A stretch of DNA of 64,000 bases from Dermatophagoides farinae (Eukaryota > Arthropoda > Arachnida > Sarcoptiformes > Pyroglyphidae). Positions within the stretch are counted from its first letter, which is position 1, and every line of letters begins with the position of its first letter. This document shows, piece by piece, positions 1-12,601 of the stretch. The DNA lies in assembly GCF_024713945.1 (NCBI RefSeq), contig NC_134682.1, positions 868,001 to 932,000 of the forward strand, read 5' to 3'. The notes below the pieces were generated by a model. The model worked only from the letters and a program-made list of their open reading frames with translations, made no database searches and was not told the origin of the DNA. The position numbers and the translations under genes are program-made.

Positions 1-877
1 TTTTTTTTGCTATGCAAGGTAAAAGAAGAAAAATTCAGAAAAGCCATTTTTTTCGAGAACAATAATGTTCCAAAATGTATTTTTTTTTTCATTCACAAAA
101 TCCAACAAATCACAAAAACTTTTTACTTCTCATGTGACAGACACACACACACATACAGTTTCAAAAATATCACATCATCATTATCATTATATGTCAATTT
201 AGTCGAATGACATACAATCAAATCTCATCATCATCATCATGATAATTGTCCCCATTATTTGACATTAGTAGTACTAGTAGTAGTAGTAGTAGTAGTAAAA
301 GTATTCGTTTGAAACAATTAGGATTTTCATTCATTCATTCAATCGATTCAAAACCTTTTCATTCAATTCTTTTTTGTTTGTTCTGATTTGTTGTTGTCTA
401 GGACTTGGTTTCACCATTGTTGTTCACTACTAATAATGATGATGATGATGATGATAATCACGATCATAAACTTTTCATTTGAAATGTGAACAGCAAAAAA
501 AATGGGAATGATGATGATGATTAGTTGATCATGACATAATCATTAACGAATCTTAAAAAGAAAAAGATCCATATATTCACATAAGGAGCTCATTTTGTGT
601 GCGATTAATGATTGATTAAATAACTATGAAAAAACCAAAATACAAATAACAGAAGTTACAAATAAAAAAAATTGTTCATCTATAAATGGTCAACATATCT
701 ATAACCAGATTATTTTCATCATCATCAGATCATTATCAATCATTCATCGAACACAACACTGACAATTTATGTTGGTTGTAAACACACAAACGTGACCACC
801 CTATCATGTGTGTGTGTGTAACACCGAAAGCTATAGCCAAAAAAAAAAAAAAAAAAATTATTGAAATCTCTTCTTAC
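1..877. other. Non-coding left flank, probably intron of the Ral gene
   Basis: No credible coding exon was found on either strand. The stretch is AT-rich with (GAT)n, (AGT)n and poly-T runs. Because the Ral exon at 878-1058 ends in a consensus donor (GAG then GTAAG, minus strand), this segment is most simply an intron of that gene. The exon coding for the switch I region (normally FVEDYEPTKADS in Ral) was looked for here and not seen, so it should lie beyond base 1. Confidence 0.5.
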
Positions 878-1215
878 CTCATCATACATAAATTGTAATG
901 TTAATGCTGATTTACCGACACCACCGGATCCAACCATAATAACTTTATGTACAGGTATTGGTTGCTGTGTTTGAACAATCGCCGTTGATGATTGATTTGT
1001 ATTCACTGGATGTACAGTGGATGATGATTTCATTGGATTATCATCTTTTGTGAATGTTCTATAAAAAAAACAAACCGAATTAATTTATTGATGATTTCAT
1101 TCAATCAATCAAAAAAAACAAAACAAACATACCTAATGGCGAATGCTCGACATCGTTCATACAATGAACGAGCTGTTTCAACACTTTGATCATAAAATTT
1201 ACGTACGTTTTCCAT
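878..1215 (-). CDS. Rala: Ral-type small GTPase, 5' two exons (partial)
   Basis: Ral GTPases are membrane-anchored molecular switches that act on the exocyst and on vesicle traffic. Two minus-strand exons are visible: 1133-1215 (start ATG at 1215) and 878-1058. They are joined by a 74-bp intron with a GTATG donor and a TATAG acceptor, and together give 88 residues in one frame. The end of exon 2 reads [20 protein letters not shown] then MYDE, which matches the Ral P-loop (GSGGVGKS) and is more Ral-like than Ras or Rap. Exon 2 ends in phase 0 at the conserved YDE, with donor GTAAG. The rest of the GTPase domain and the CAAX end are off the left edge. The first exon adds [20 protein letters not shown] and further residues, which ordinary Ral proteins lack. 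An alternative start is the in-frame ATG at 1033. Confidence 0.75.
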
Positions 1216-3165
1216 TATTATTGCAAATGTCAACAACAACAACAAAAAAAAACAACGAATCAAGAAACAAAACAAAAAAAAAATGAATGAATGTTTTTCT
1301 TGATTCGAAAATTCGAACTCAAATCAAAATCAACTTAGTGTATGATGCTATGAATGTCGTAGATTGTTGTAGATTTGTCGAGTTTTGTGTTGTTTGATGC
1401 TATTTTCATTTAGAAATGTACACATATGATGATGATGTCGTCTTCTTTTGATGGTTGTAGATATTTGTCGGCATCAATCATTTCATAGTCATTGCAGCAG
1501 ACGGCACCAAATTAAATTGAGTGTGTGTATATATATATAATCTTGTCTTTTCTTGTCGTTTTCACCAATCACTATATTATTATGTGATTGTGATATGATA
1601 TTCCTGATTAGTAGAGACCGGGAACCATGGAAATCCTTCAACAATCATCAAAAATCATCATCATCATCATCACTAACAATAACAAAAAAAAAAAAAAAAA
1701 CGAAAACGAAAACGAAAACGATTAACAACAATACACAGACGAAAAAATTGAAGAAAAATTTTGTGGTTATTTTTTTTCAATGAGGAAATTTGTGAAAAGT
1801 CATCAAATTTTTTCATTGAAAAAAAAAGAAAAATAAAAATATGAATTAGTTTGTTTGGTAAATATTGACGTTGTAAAGTCAATTATAAAATGAAACGACT
1901 AGAAGATTCCATATTCATTCAATCGTAACAATCAATCAAGGAAATATACCAAAAAAAAAAAAAAAAACAAAAAATGATCAAACAATTCTTAGAATGAGAT
2001 AAAATCATCAAAAATAAAAACACACACGCATTTATATTAAAAATAAAGAAAATAAATGCACATTCACATAGTACGTTTGATCATCATCATTTGATTGAAA
2101 ATTCTGAATGAAAATTGAAATCAGAATATCATCATCAGATCAGATTTATATTTAACAAACAAAAAAAGTAAATCTTTAGAGCGTTAACGGTGACAATGAT
2201 GATGTCAATGGTAACCATTTATATCATCAACAATCTTGTGGTAAAGAATATAAATAATTTTTTCCTTTCTCTCGAAAAAATGTTAACCTCGATTTATATA
2301 TCATGATTGGTTGTTGTGTAGTAAAGGTGGTAATAACTACTTTTTTTTCTCAATAATTAATCACAATATATATAGTGCAAGCAATATAATCTACATTTTG
2401 TGATTTCCATTTTTTTTTTTTGGACTTTACATGTAGGGGGTGTATGTGTGTGTGTGCGTTTTTTTTAGGTTAATCATCATCATCGTGGTGATGGTATTAC
2501 ACACACACACACCTTTATTATTTACCAAAAATTGTAACAAACAAACACAGACACCACCACCACAATCATAATTATGATGATGATGATGATGAAAAAATCA
2601 TTGTTGTTGTACATTATGGGGAGTTTTTATTTACGTGTTTTGTTTTTTATTCTCGATGGTCGATTTCAATGTTAAACAATTACTGAGAAATGTATTTCTG
2701 GTCGTCACTTACACTAGTCGACGACTGGTACAAATGAATTTTTTGTTTTGCTTTTTTCTATCTATCTATAAATATTTTTTTGAGGTTATTAATGTTTTAT
2801 ATATCAATCTCGTATGGTTAGTAATAATAATTACCGGAAAACTAAATGTCAGATCAAATTTTTTTTTGTTTGTTCGTGATTAACGATGAATGTAATGAAA
2901 AAAAAAAAAAATCAATAGTAGAAAAAAAAGGTGTTTGATGATAAAATATTTGACCTGTAAACACAGAAACACAAACACACACACACACACACACGCAGAA
3001 AAATTATATTCACAAAAACATTGAAAAAAACTACAAGTGAAAATGATCGTTTATGATGATGATGATGATGATCGTGATCATGTCGTTATCAAGTCATTCA
3101 AAGTTGACAATGTCGATGTTTTTCAAGTTTTTTTTCTATTTTCTAGTTTGACATGTAAATTGGTC

Positions 3166-3199
<34 letters not shown>

Positions 3200-5764
3200 A
3201 CTTCGTTAATGAATTGAATGAATGGTTGTGTGTGTGTGTGTATGTGACACTAGAATTCAATCAACCGAAAACCAAACCATACCGACATACAAACACAGTG
3301 TGTAAATATAAGTGAAAATCACCAAATTAATTTGTGGACAATGATGATGATGAGAATTGGAATTGAATTCCGAATATTTGAAAGATGAATCAGAATCACA
3401 ATGATTAAGCGGAAAAAAATCGCATTGATGATTATGATGATGATGATGAGACGGAAAAAAATTGAATATTCACAAATAAATGATTTGAATGAATGAATGA
3501 ATGAATGAATATTCAGAAATCTTGCAACATGTTGTTGTTGTTATTGTTGTTGGCTACTCTGCAAAATAATGAATCAAAATGAGAAATCAAACGATTGAGT
3601 CACCATACAGAAACATAAAATTGTTGCCAAACCACCACCGCCACCACCACAACAACAATCATCATCATCATTATTAATAATACGGCTACAACGCGTATGG
3701 CAACGCCACGGTCAATCTTTAAAATCATCATCATCAATGAGAACAAAATGAGAATGGAGAATGGAGAATGATTTCGGCCAATAGGTTTTCTCTCAACGAA
3801 ATATTTCTCTTTTTCAAATTTTTTGTCTTGTCTATGAATAAAAAACAAGAAATGTTACCATCTTTATTACCAACTATACTTACTACGATCATCATTTTTC
3901 GGCTTACCATACAGGTATAATTGTTGAATCGTTTGGATTTTTTTTCTTTTTATTTTGACTAGAAATTGATCAGATTTATCTTGTTTCTTGTTGGCATTTA
4001 TTTTTTTTTTGTTTTTGTGTATACCGGCAATATAGATCGATTACATGAAAATTTTCACAACGATCATAAAATACCACACATCATCATTCAATTTCCAATT
4101 AAGAATCCTGATGGAAAATTGCATGCATGATTAAATACTGAAAGTATTCGGATATGTGGTTGCATGAATTGAAACAATAAAGACATTTAACACACACATA
4201 CACACACACACACATAAAAACAATTGAAATTGTCGTGAATTTTACTCATTTCTATCATCGACAATAATGATAATGATGATGAAACTGTCAACGAAACTTT
4301 TTTTTCCCGTACAAGTTTCATCATCATCATCGAATTGAATTGAATTTGGTGATTGGATATTTTTTTTTTTGTTTTGTTTTCGCCATGCCTAGTTGAATTC
4401 ATCAACGAATTTAAATGAATGTGATGATGATGATCATTCAATGAAATGAAATGAGAACTTTGGAAAAAAATAACAATTGGGAACACAAATTAATCGTTCA
4501 TTTCGTTTGTGTGTTTGTGTGTGTAATTGTCAAATTAAAAAAACTACACGGAAGAGCGACGTTTTTTTTCTCGCACATATAAACAAATATGAATTGAATG
4601 CAAATTTTTTCTACTGAAAAAAAATTTAAAAAATGAAAAAAACAAATGGCCAAAGAAATATATATCGACCAACCTGGTTGTTCACTATATATCCATACAC
4701 ATTTGAAATGTCCCGGATTCAACTTTCTTGTTTTTTTTTGTTGTCAAATTTGATTGAATTTTTTTTTTTTGTTTGTTTGTTACGAGAAAAATAAATTTTT
4801 TTTTTGTCAAACCATTACATGTCATTCGGTGGACATTGGATCACCATCAAACATTCACATAAATATCATCAATGTATATGCATATCTAAATTTAGAAGAA
4901 CGTCCTTTTCCTGTAGACGTGAATAATTTTACTACTCGGGTTTTTATGGTTATTAATAGGATTTTCCATATACTATGTAATTATTATCATCATCATCGTA
5001 GTCATAAAAATGTATGACATTCGTTTTTCAATGAAAACAACAAGAATGAATGACCGGATTTTTTTTGTTTGTTAATTTTCGGGTAATTTTTATTCAAGAT
5101 TCATTCAAAGAGAGGAAAAAAATTTTTTCTTTTTTTTTTGATAATAGATAAATTAACCGGGAATGGATAAAAGTTTTTAAAATTTTAAAAAATAAAACAA
5201 TTTTTCAAATATGTTTGTCAAATCAAAATGTTTTTTTTTGTATGTGTCTGTGTGTGTGTGTGTTTAGTTACAATATTACTGTTCAATCATAATTAATTGG
5301 TGATCGATAATCGATTAATCAGTTGATTTGAAAATGAAATTTCAATTTTTAGTAGTAGTAGAAGCTTAGGAATTCAATCTGATGATTATTTTAAACTTTA
5401 AAGAAAAAAAAAAAAACAAAAACGAAAACAAAAAAAAATTAAAAAAAAAAACGCACAGAAATAGCCTAATGTAGAGTATAATGTACGATAAATTTCGATT
5501 CTGTTTTTTTCTTTGGATTCTGTTGATATACAATATTCTGAATCCAAATGAAATAGAGATGGAAAACTAATCAAAACAAGGATAAACGACAATGATGATG
5601 ATTCTGTATATGGCACACTTTGATTCACGGGTATCAATCAAATCAAATAGTAGTGGTATTTGCATTAATAGTGATGATAATATTTTTTTTTCTCGATTCA
5701 ATTCCATAAAATAAATAACCAAATTAATTAATTTGTGTGAATATTTTCGTTTGTCAGGTTAGGT

Positions 5765-5798
<34 letters not shown>

Positions 5799-6748
5799 GG
5801 TGTGTGTGAGTGCAATTATAATTCTGGTACATAATGGTTTTTGCATGTAGTAATGGTGTAATTGGATAATGATGTGACAAATCTAACAACAACAAAAAGC
5901 AAAAAAAAAATCAACACACTGATATTGTGGTGAACATACATTACCAATTATATAAAAATGTATCTTCTCATTGCAAACACACACACATAAAAAAACAATA
6001 TCATGAGCTAGACACATCACATCAATCAATGTAACAATCGTTTTTCATGAATAATAAAAACAGACTGAATGTCTAAGTCTAAAAAAAATATCCCAAAAAT
6101 TAGTTTAGTTTAGTTTAGTTTTTTTTTCTTGTTCGTTTCTAAATCAATTGTAGCATTCATATCAAGTGAATAATAATCATAATTGGTCAAATGATGATGA
6201 TGATGATAAAAATTAGTGGAAAGCAGGAAGAATAAATATCAATTTTCTATTTACCGAGAACCAAAAAAATAAAGAATCGGCAAATAGAATTTGTTTGTAA
6301 ATTTTCTTTCTTTCTTATTTCTATTGACGAAATTATGTTGACAACCTATCATATATGGTTTTCATTTCAATTTTCTCCTTTTCAATGAAATGTAGTAATG
6401 ATATTGAATTTTTTTTTATGTCATGGAGCAATAGGATCGTTTCGTTGTGTATGTGTGTGTGTTTTTCAGTTGAATGAAAATGAAATGAATGACGATGATG
6501 ATGATGATGAAATATGATTATGATTATAATGCAAATCAAGAATTTTTTCAGCACAATTTTTTTTTCTTTTTTTTCCAAATAATGATAATGATGATAAGCG
6601 AACGCGATTCAATAACGGTGGTCACAGTTATAGTTTGTTTTTCAAATCAAACAGATAATGATCGAAATGTTGACAATGATGATGATGATGATGAATGAAA
6701 ATAATTCATGATTTTCATTTTGCAAATAATCATTGTATCAAATTCTTC
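1216..6748. other. Repeat-rich intergenic region
   Basis: Only short spurious reading frames were seen, made of repeated GAT, GTT, TG and poly-A/T. It should contain the Ral promoter near its left end and the 3'UTR of synaptotagmin at its right end. No RNA gene or mobile element was recognised. Confidence 0.5.
5768..5797. repeat. (TG)n microsatellite
   Basis: About 15 uninterrupted TG units, followed by TTGGTGTGTGTG. It is one of many dinucleotide tracts in the window. Confidence 0.9.
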
Positions 6749-9700
6749 TCAATTATCTTTACCACCACCATCATCAGGATCTTTCAATGAATGCCATTGA
6801 GCTATTGGTCTTCGTGGTGATGCAAGCATATCCATCCAATGTCTTAATTCCGTACCAGATGCATTGCAGCCAAGTACAACCTGAATTCAATTCAATTTGA
6901 ATTAGCTAAATTCATCAATGATTCATTTAAATACCTTTCCAATTGGTTCAGATGTACCGATACGATCATAATCAACAACAGTAACAACCAACTGCACTTT
7001 TTGTATTTGCTCAAATGGAATTTCAAATGTAAATGATTCATTATAATATGGATTCAATGTACATTTCTTGATTGATGTTTTCTTCTTTTTCAATCGTTTT
7101 CCTGTTTTTTTTTTGTTGGAAAAAAAATGAAATAATGACAAACCATCCAATTCATATTAGTTGTTAATATTTACCATTTTGCATCAAGGCAATTTTTACG
7201 TATGGATCACTGAGGCCACCGACATCCATTTTTTTAAGATTTTTGGCTTCAAGGACAACGACAGTGAGCTTACCAGCAGTCGGTACATAACGTAATGAAA
7301 AACAAATATCTCCCAACTTGTTTTCCTGTTTAAAAAAATTTTTTTTTTGGTTTTTTATTTGAAAAAATAAAAATAAAAATAACATCAATCAATATATCGG
7401 TAAGAATGTTGAAAAAAAATGTTAAAAACGAAGGAAAAAAAACAAAAAAAAAATCATGGAATCCCCAGAATATACTTATGAATAATTTAAAACCAAACTG
7501 GAAAGTATTGCTCAATTTTAAATGACCTAAAAAAATGAAGAATAAATAATCGAATCTATTCACATATCAATCGAATCGAATTCGATTAGACGGCCAAAAA
7601 AAAAACAGGTAAAGTATATTATCATTGACTGAAATTTTTTTTTTGCCCTATTTCGTATGTTATAGATCATCATCATCATCATCATTATCTAGTTATTGTT
7701 GTGCATATGGTGCAGAATCATTGGGTGATTGTCTTTCATAATAATAATAAAAAAAAATGATAATTTTCATATTTGCTTCGTTTTCGTTTCATATATTTAC
7801 AGAGATAATAATGAGTAGTAGAACAAAAAAAAAATTTGACAAAATAAAAAAAAACAAGCATTTTTTTTTTGCATTTCATCATTCAATACTTACATCAATG
7901 AGATCCATCGATCGATTTGTTTATGAATCACAATATTGATCATCAATTATAAATATAAAAAAAAATTTTTTTTTTGATCGAAATTTTATATTCAAATGAA
8001 TCGATTATTTAGTTTTTTTTTTGGGCAATCGATAATGATCCATCAAAATTTTGTTTGTTTTTTTTTATGTTTCAAATCCAAATTATGAATTGTCCATGAA
8101 ATGGTGATAGTGGTGAAAATGATGATATACGATGGTTATTTATTTATTTATTTTTTTTTTTTTTGATTTTGATTTTGATAACAATTTAAATTGCCAAACA
8201 AAAACAAAACAAGAAAAAATGTTTAGTATTTATAGTCTTTTCATAGGAAAATCAAACATGCAAAAATGAAATTTTTTTTTTGTTATTTCGATCAATTGAT
8301 TGATCGAATGATTGAATGATTTAAATAATAATGGAAAAAAGCGATTGATTATTTTTTTTTCTTGTACTTGAGCAGCAACAGCAGCAATATATTAGATTCA
8401 AGCCAATTGTATCAAATGGGCATGCATTTAAAAATTTCAACTTTTCAACAAAAAAAAAGCAACTGGAATGAAGTGATATTTGATCATTGTTTTTTTTTAC
8501 AATGAATTTGACCTATTGATCCTTAAACCTATGCTTCTCTTTTTTGTTTGCTCCAAATTGAAATCCTCATCATATATCATAATAATTAATATAAAAAAAA
8601 TGAATGATTGATCATGATTGATCATGATCAAATGAAATAAATGTTATTAGAATATTGTCAGACTAACCTGTCCTTGTGCGTCTTCAACACTGGTTAAATC
8701 ACGCCATTCTTCAATAGTCTGTGCCAAATCAATTTGATTCAATGGAATTTTAACTTCACCAATTTGATCATGTTTCGAGAATCTATTGATAGAGAATCAA
8801 AGAATATAAATTATTTTTTTTCATGAATAAAATAAAAAAAGAAAATATCAAACCTGTCAAAATCGTATACTGCAAAAACCAATGTTTTTGTTGTTATTTC
8901 AGCATATGGAACTTTAAAATTAAATGTTTCATTGAATACTGGATTCAATGTTTTACGATGTACTTTTGTTTCAAATTTCTTTTTCTTATCTGGAAGTAGA
9001 TAGACCTAGAATATATCAAAAGATATTAGAGATGATGAGATTAGATACGATCCAATTCATTTGATGACGTAAAGAAATGGCATATATACCTTAACATATG
9101 GATCACTGGTTCCAGACATGTCAAGACCAGGTAATTCTTCAGCCTGTAAAACGGTAACTGCCAACTAAAATGAAATGAAATGACAGATTATATGACTATT
9201 TATATCAACATTTGAATGAATGAATGAATAAATTTACTTACATTAGATTGATTGAAATCATAATCAATTTTGAATTGTAATCGACCTAATTTGACCTCTT
9301 CTTTAGCATCATCTTTACCAGCTTCATTTTGTTCCATATCTTTAGTCAATTCTTCCATTTCAGGTTGAACTTTTTCTTTATATGTTTGACCAAGTAATTG
9401 AACAGATTTCAAATCAACTTTACCGCCCATAAATCCACCTTTTGCTTCTTTTCCACGAAATTTTCGCCACCATCTTTGTAGACAGCAAAAGAAAACCATG
9501 GCTAAAATGCCCATTATTACTAGAAAGATTAAAAATACAACCCAGAATGGAAGGCTTGTTTTTTTGGCCACAGTTTTCACCATATTTTCCACTGGTTTTT
9601 CCACTTCATCAAAAAAGCTGGTCGATTCTTTCATTGATTCAACTTTTGTGCCTTTAGCCATATTTTTGATGGTTGAATTGATTACACTACGTACGGTTGT

Positions 9701-9976
9701 AGTAAAATCATTGACTGTTTCATCCTGGCCACGAGAATATGATTCGGCACCACCACCACCACCAGTCGTACCGTTAATGTCACCTAATTGTCGAGCCAAT
9801 TCAACGGTAGGCTTATGGAATTCGATGCCTGGAACGAATTCAAGTTCGCCACCATTATTTGCAGCTTTAGCTACATTATCATTATGATGGACAGATGATC
9901 GTATTTGGCGTGATAACAACCGTTTGAATAACAATTCATTGGAAAAATGTGGATTCAGCAATTGATATGGAGGCAT
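6749..9976 (-). CDS. Syt1: Synaptotagmin-1, complete, seven coding exons
   Basis: This is the calcium sensor of synaptic vesicles that triggers SNARE-driven fusion. Exons (minus): 9242-9976, 9090-9164, 8854-9005, 8668-8782, 7175-7325, 6935-7101 and 6749-6880. All have GT-AG ends and compatible phases, giving 508 residues. Residues 1-141 are a luminal or extracellular tail with NGT and NST glycosylation sequons. Residues 142-165 form one membrane helix followed by a CC pair and basic residues (likely palmitoylation site). C2A spans about 229-355 ([24 protein letters not shown], calcium-binding Asp loops). C2B spans about 365-490 ([32 protein letters not shown]; poly-Lys [21 protein letters not shown]). 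The C2B loop has Glu where vertebrate SYT1 has Asp; from memory this is also the insect form. The C-terminal [20 protein letters not shown] is typical of the family. The N-terminal tail is longer than usual and starts at the first ATG of a 735-nt exon. Confidence 0.93.
7326..8667 (-). other. Large synaptotagmin intron between C2A and C2B
   Basis: This 1.34-kb intron is far longer than the others in the gene (about 55-90 bp). It holds poly-A/T tracts and (ATC)n repeats and no exon that could be recognised. It separates the C2A exons from the C2B exons, where alternative linkers could be inserted, but none is visible. Confidence 0.6.
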
Positions 9977-10289
9977 TTTTGGATTCTGTGTGACGTTTTT
10001 GTTTCTATTATTCAGATGAAATATGTATATGACTGTATGTGTGTGTGTGTGGCTGTTTCAATAATAGGAATGATGATTCAAAATAGGAATATTTGTGTTT
10101 ATGTGAAAAAAACCAGATCCAATTCTATTATTCTGTGTTGTCAAACCAAAAAAAACTAATTCAATGAATGATGATAATGGTGATGATGATGACGAATAAT
10201 GTCTTTTATTCATTGATTCACATTATTCAAATAATTGAATGTTATTTCTTTCTGGAATAATAAAGAATGGAAAAAAATAATTTTTATGC

Positions 10290-10320
<31 letters not shown>

Positions 10321-10522
10321 ACATACCGAATAAAATTTAAAATGATGAAATGAATTAACAAATTAAAATTGAAAACTTTTCAGATCGTTATTATTATTCC
10401 ATTCAATATAAGACTAGAAATTTTTTCAGGCTACATACACACAACCACAAACACAAACAGAATCACAGGAAAAATAATAATAAAAAAAAGTTGGTACTAA
10501 AATAAAAAATCAACAATGATAC

Positions 10523-10553
<31 letters not shown>

Positions 10554-12601
10554 TGATTCAAATGCGATGAAAATTCTTCGGTTTTTGTGTGTAGGTGTGT
10601 GTCTGTGTGCGTGCGATGTAGATGATGATATTTGTTTGTGAGTTGAAAATTATTTTAAGATGATGATGACGATAATTATCAGTAGCAGCAGCAGCAGCAG
10701 AAAGAAGAAGAAAAATGTGATTTAAGAATTAGAACACACAAACACAACAAAAAAAATCATAAACACAAATGACACAAACAGAGACACAAAATAAATGGAT
10801 GAACGAAAAAACAAAAAACAAAACAACAACCACAACAAAACAAATAAATTTTTTCTTTTAATTTTAATTTCGTTTGATGCTGATGATGCTGATGATGATG
10901 ATGATGATTATTGGTTATCTTCAGAACTTGGTTATTATATACAGGTTAAGTTGTAGTCATCTAACGAAAAAAAAACAACAACAACAAAAACGTTAAACAA
11001 CATCAATAAACATTATAATAGTAATAGTGATGATGATGATTCGAAATTGTAGTTTGACACTCAAATATAGTTACCTTAAATAAGAAGAATATGAAAAAAA
11101 AAATCATCGACATCATCATCATCAAATGGTGAGGGAATCGCCTACGATTATGATGAAGCCAGCAAACCCAAAAAGGATCTAGGTTAGAAGAATATTTTTA
11201 ATAAGACATATATAGCGGCAGTAGTAAAAAAGAATGTAAAAAATGATCATATAGCACAAACAGAGATCTGGATCTATTGAGTCGATCCAAAAAGGAAATT
11301 CCCAATAGCATTACGTACACGAAATGAAACTTGATTCTTTTTCTTCTTCTGGCAATGACGACGATAATGTCGACAACAATATAAAAATGGTGATGATGAT
11401 GATGATGATGATATAACGACGTAGCTTCAAATTGTGACATGCTCCAGAAAAAAGTCCTTCGGTGTATTGTCATAACGGAAATCGAAAAAAAACAACTACA
11501 AAATGGAAATTCTCTATAGCAAAATAATGGTTTTTTCGAGATTGTATAGAACCGGTGTGTGTGTTTGTTTATAATTATTATATACAGAGATTCAAACCTC
11601 TGGCTAATTCTGGATGGGTTGCCCACAAATGATGGTGGCGTATTTGTGTGTCTGTGTTGGAATATCGATTTTTTTCCATATTTTTTTCTACTAAATTGCT
11701 AAATTGAAAAACTGTATTTAGACCATTATCATATAGAATCCGGTCTGTTTGGATCATCGTCATCATCATTGTATGTATACCTATATGTGTGTGTGTGTGT
11801 GTGTGTGATTCTGGTTCTACCGAAAAAAAAATTGAAACATATACCCAGAGTTTGTATATATAGAATAAATTTTGTTCTTGAAAAAAATGTCCGAAAATTA
11901 TCTTTCATTTCTATTTCGGCAACAATATAAGATGAATGAATGTGATACAATTCAATTTCTGGTACATGGACATGCGTGCATCGAATGGATCATCATCATC
12001 ATTATATATAAAAAATATTTTCTGGAACTAGCTATCTTGAAGAATACGAAAAAAAAAATAAATAAACAACACTAAGAAATGTATGCCGAAACGAAATCGG
12101 ATGAACCAAAACATATTATGAATCTAACGTATTGATTAATGGTGATTCAATGGTTGAAAACAAAATTCGATTTTTTTTTATATAGTGTTCTGTAACATCA
12201 CCATCATCATCAAAATTTGGTGCCATGAATCGATATGTGGGGCCGCCCATAGTTTTTCTTTTTTTTTTTGGTGTTACGAAATTCAATTAATTAATTTGTG
12301 TGTTAATATTGCTAATTAATTGAATGTTGTAAATTGTTATTGTACCATTTTTTTTGCAGTAGGAATTTTTTTTTCAATTTAAATGCCAATTCCAAAAACA
12401 AAACAAAAATCTAATTATAATATGTGTGATGATCAATATGAAAATTAGCCTGCGCCAAAATGTATTCGAATTTTTTTTATTCTAAACCTCTATTTACACA
12501 GCATATGAAAAAGTAGGTAGAAATGGAAATGAAAAAAAACCAAAATATTTTTGTGCTCACAATTTTGAGTGGCCATCAATATCTTAAAAAATTAAAAAAT
12601 A
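9977..12601. other. Intergenic region between divergent Syt1 and BRF2-like genes
   Basis: It should contain the promoters of both flanking genes. It carries (GAT)n at about 10522-10553 and 10893-10908, CAG triplets near 10684-10699 and (TG)n near 11790-11808. The part from about 11130 to 12130 is less repetitive than its surroundings but has no convincing coding exon. Confidence 0.5.

Noticed and set aside
5756-5768. TTAGG-like units (the arthropod telomere repeat).
   Set aside because: Only two units, directly followed by (TG)n; not a telomeric array.
9498-9887. 129-codon plus-strand frame opposite synaptotagmin exon 1.
   Set aside because: It is antisense to a well-supported coding exon and shows no family signal.
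11590-11640. CTGGATGGGTTGCCCAC on the plus strand resembles the TGGATGGGTGACC part of 5S rRNA; the minus strand has a tRNA-like AGGTTTGAATCTC.
   Set aside because: The rest of a 5S rRNA or tRNA does not fit, stems do not form, and no Pol III terminator pattern is aligned.
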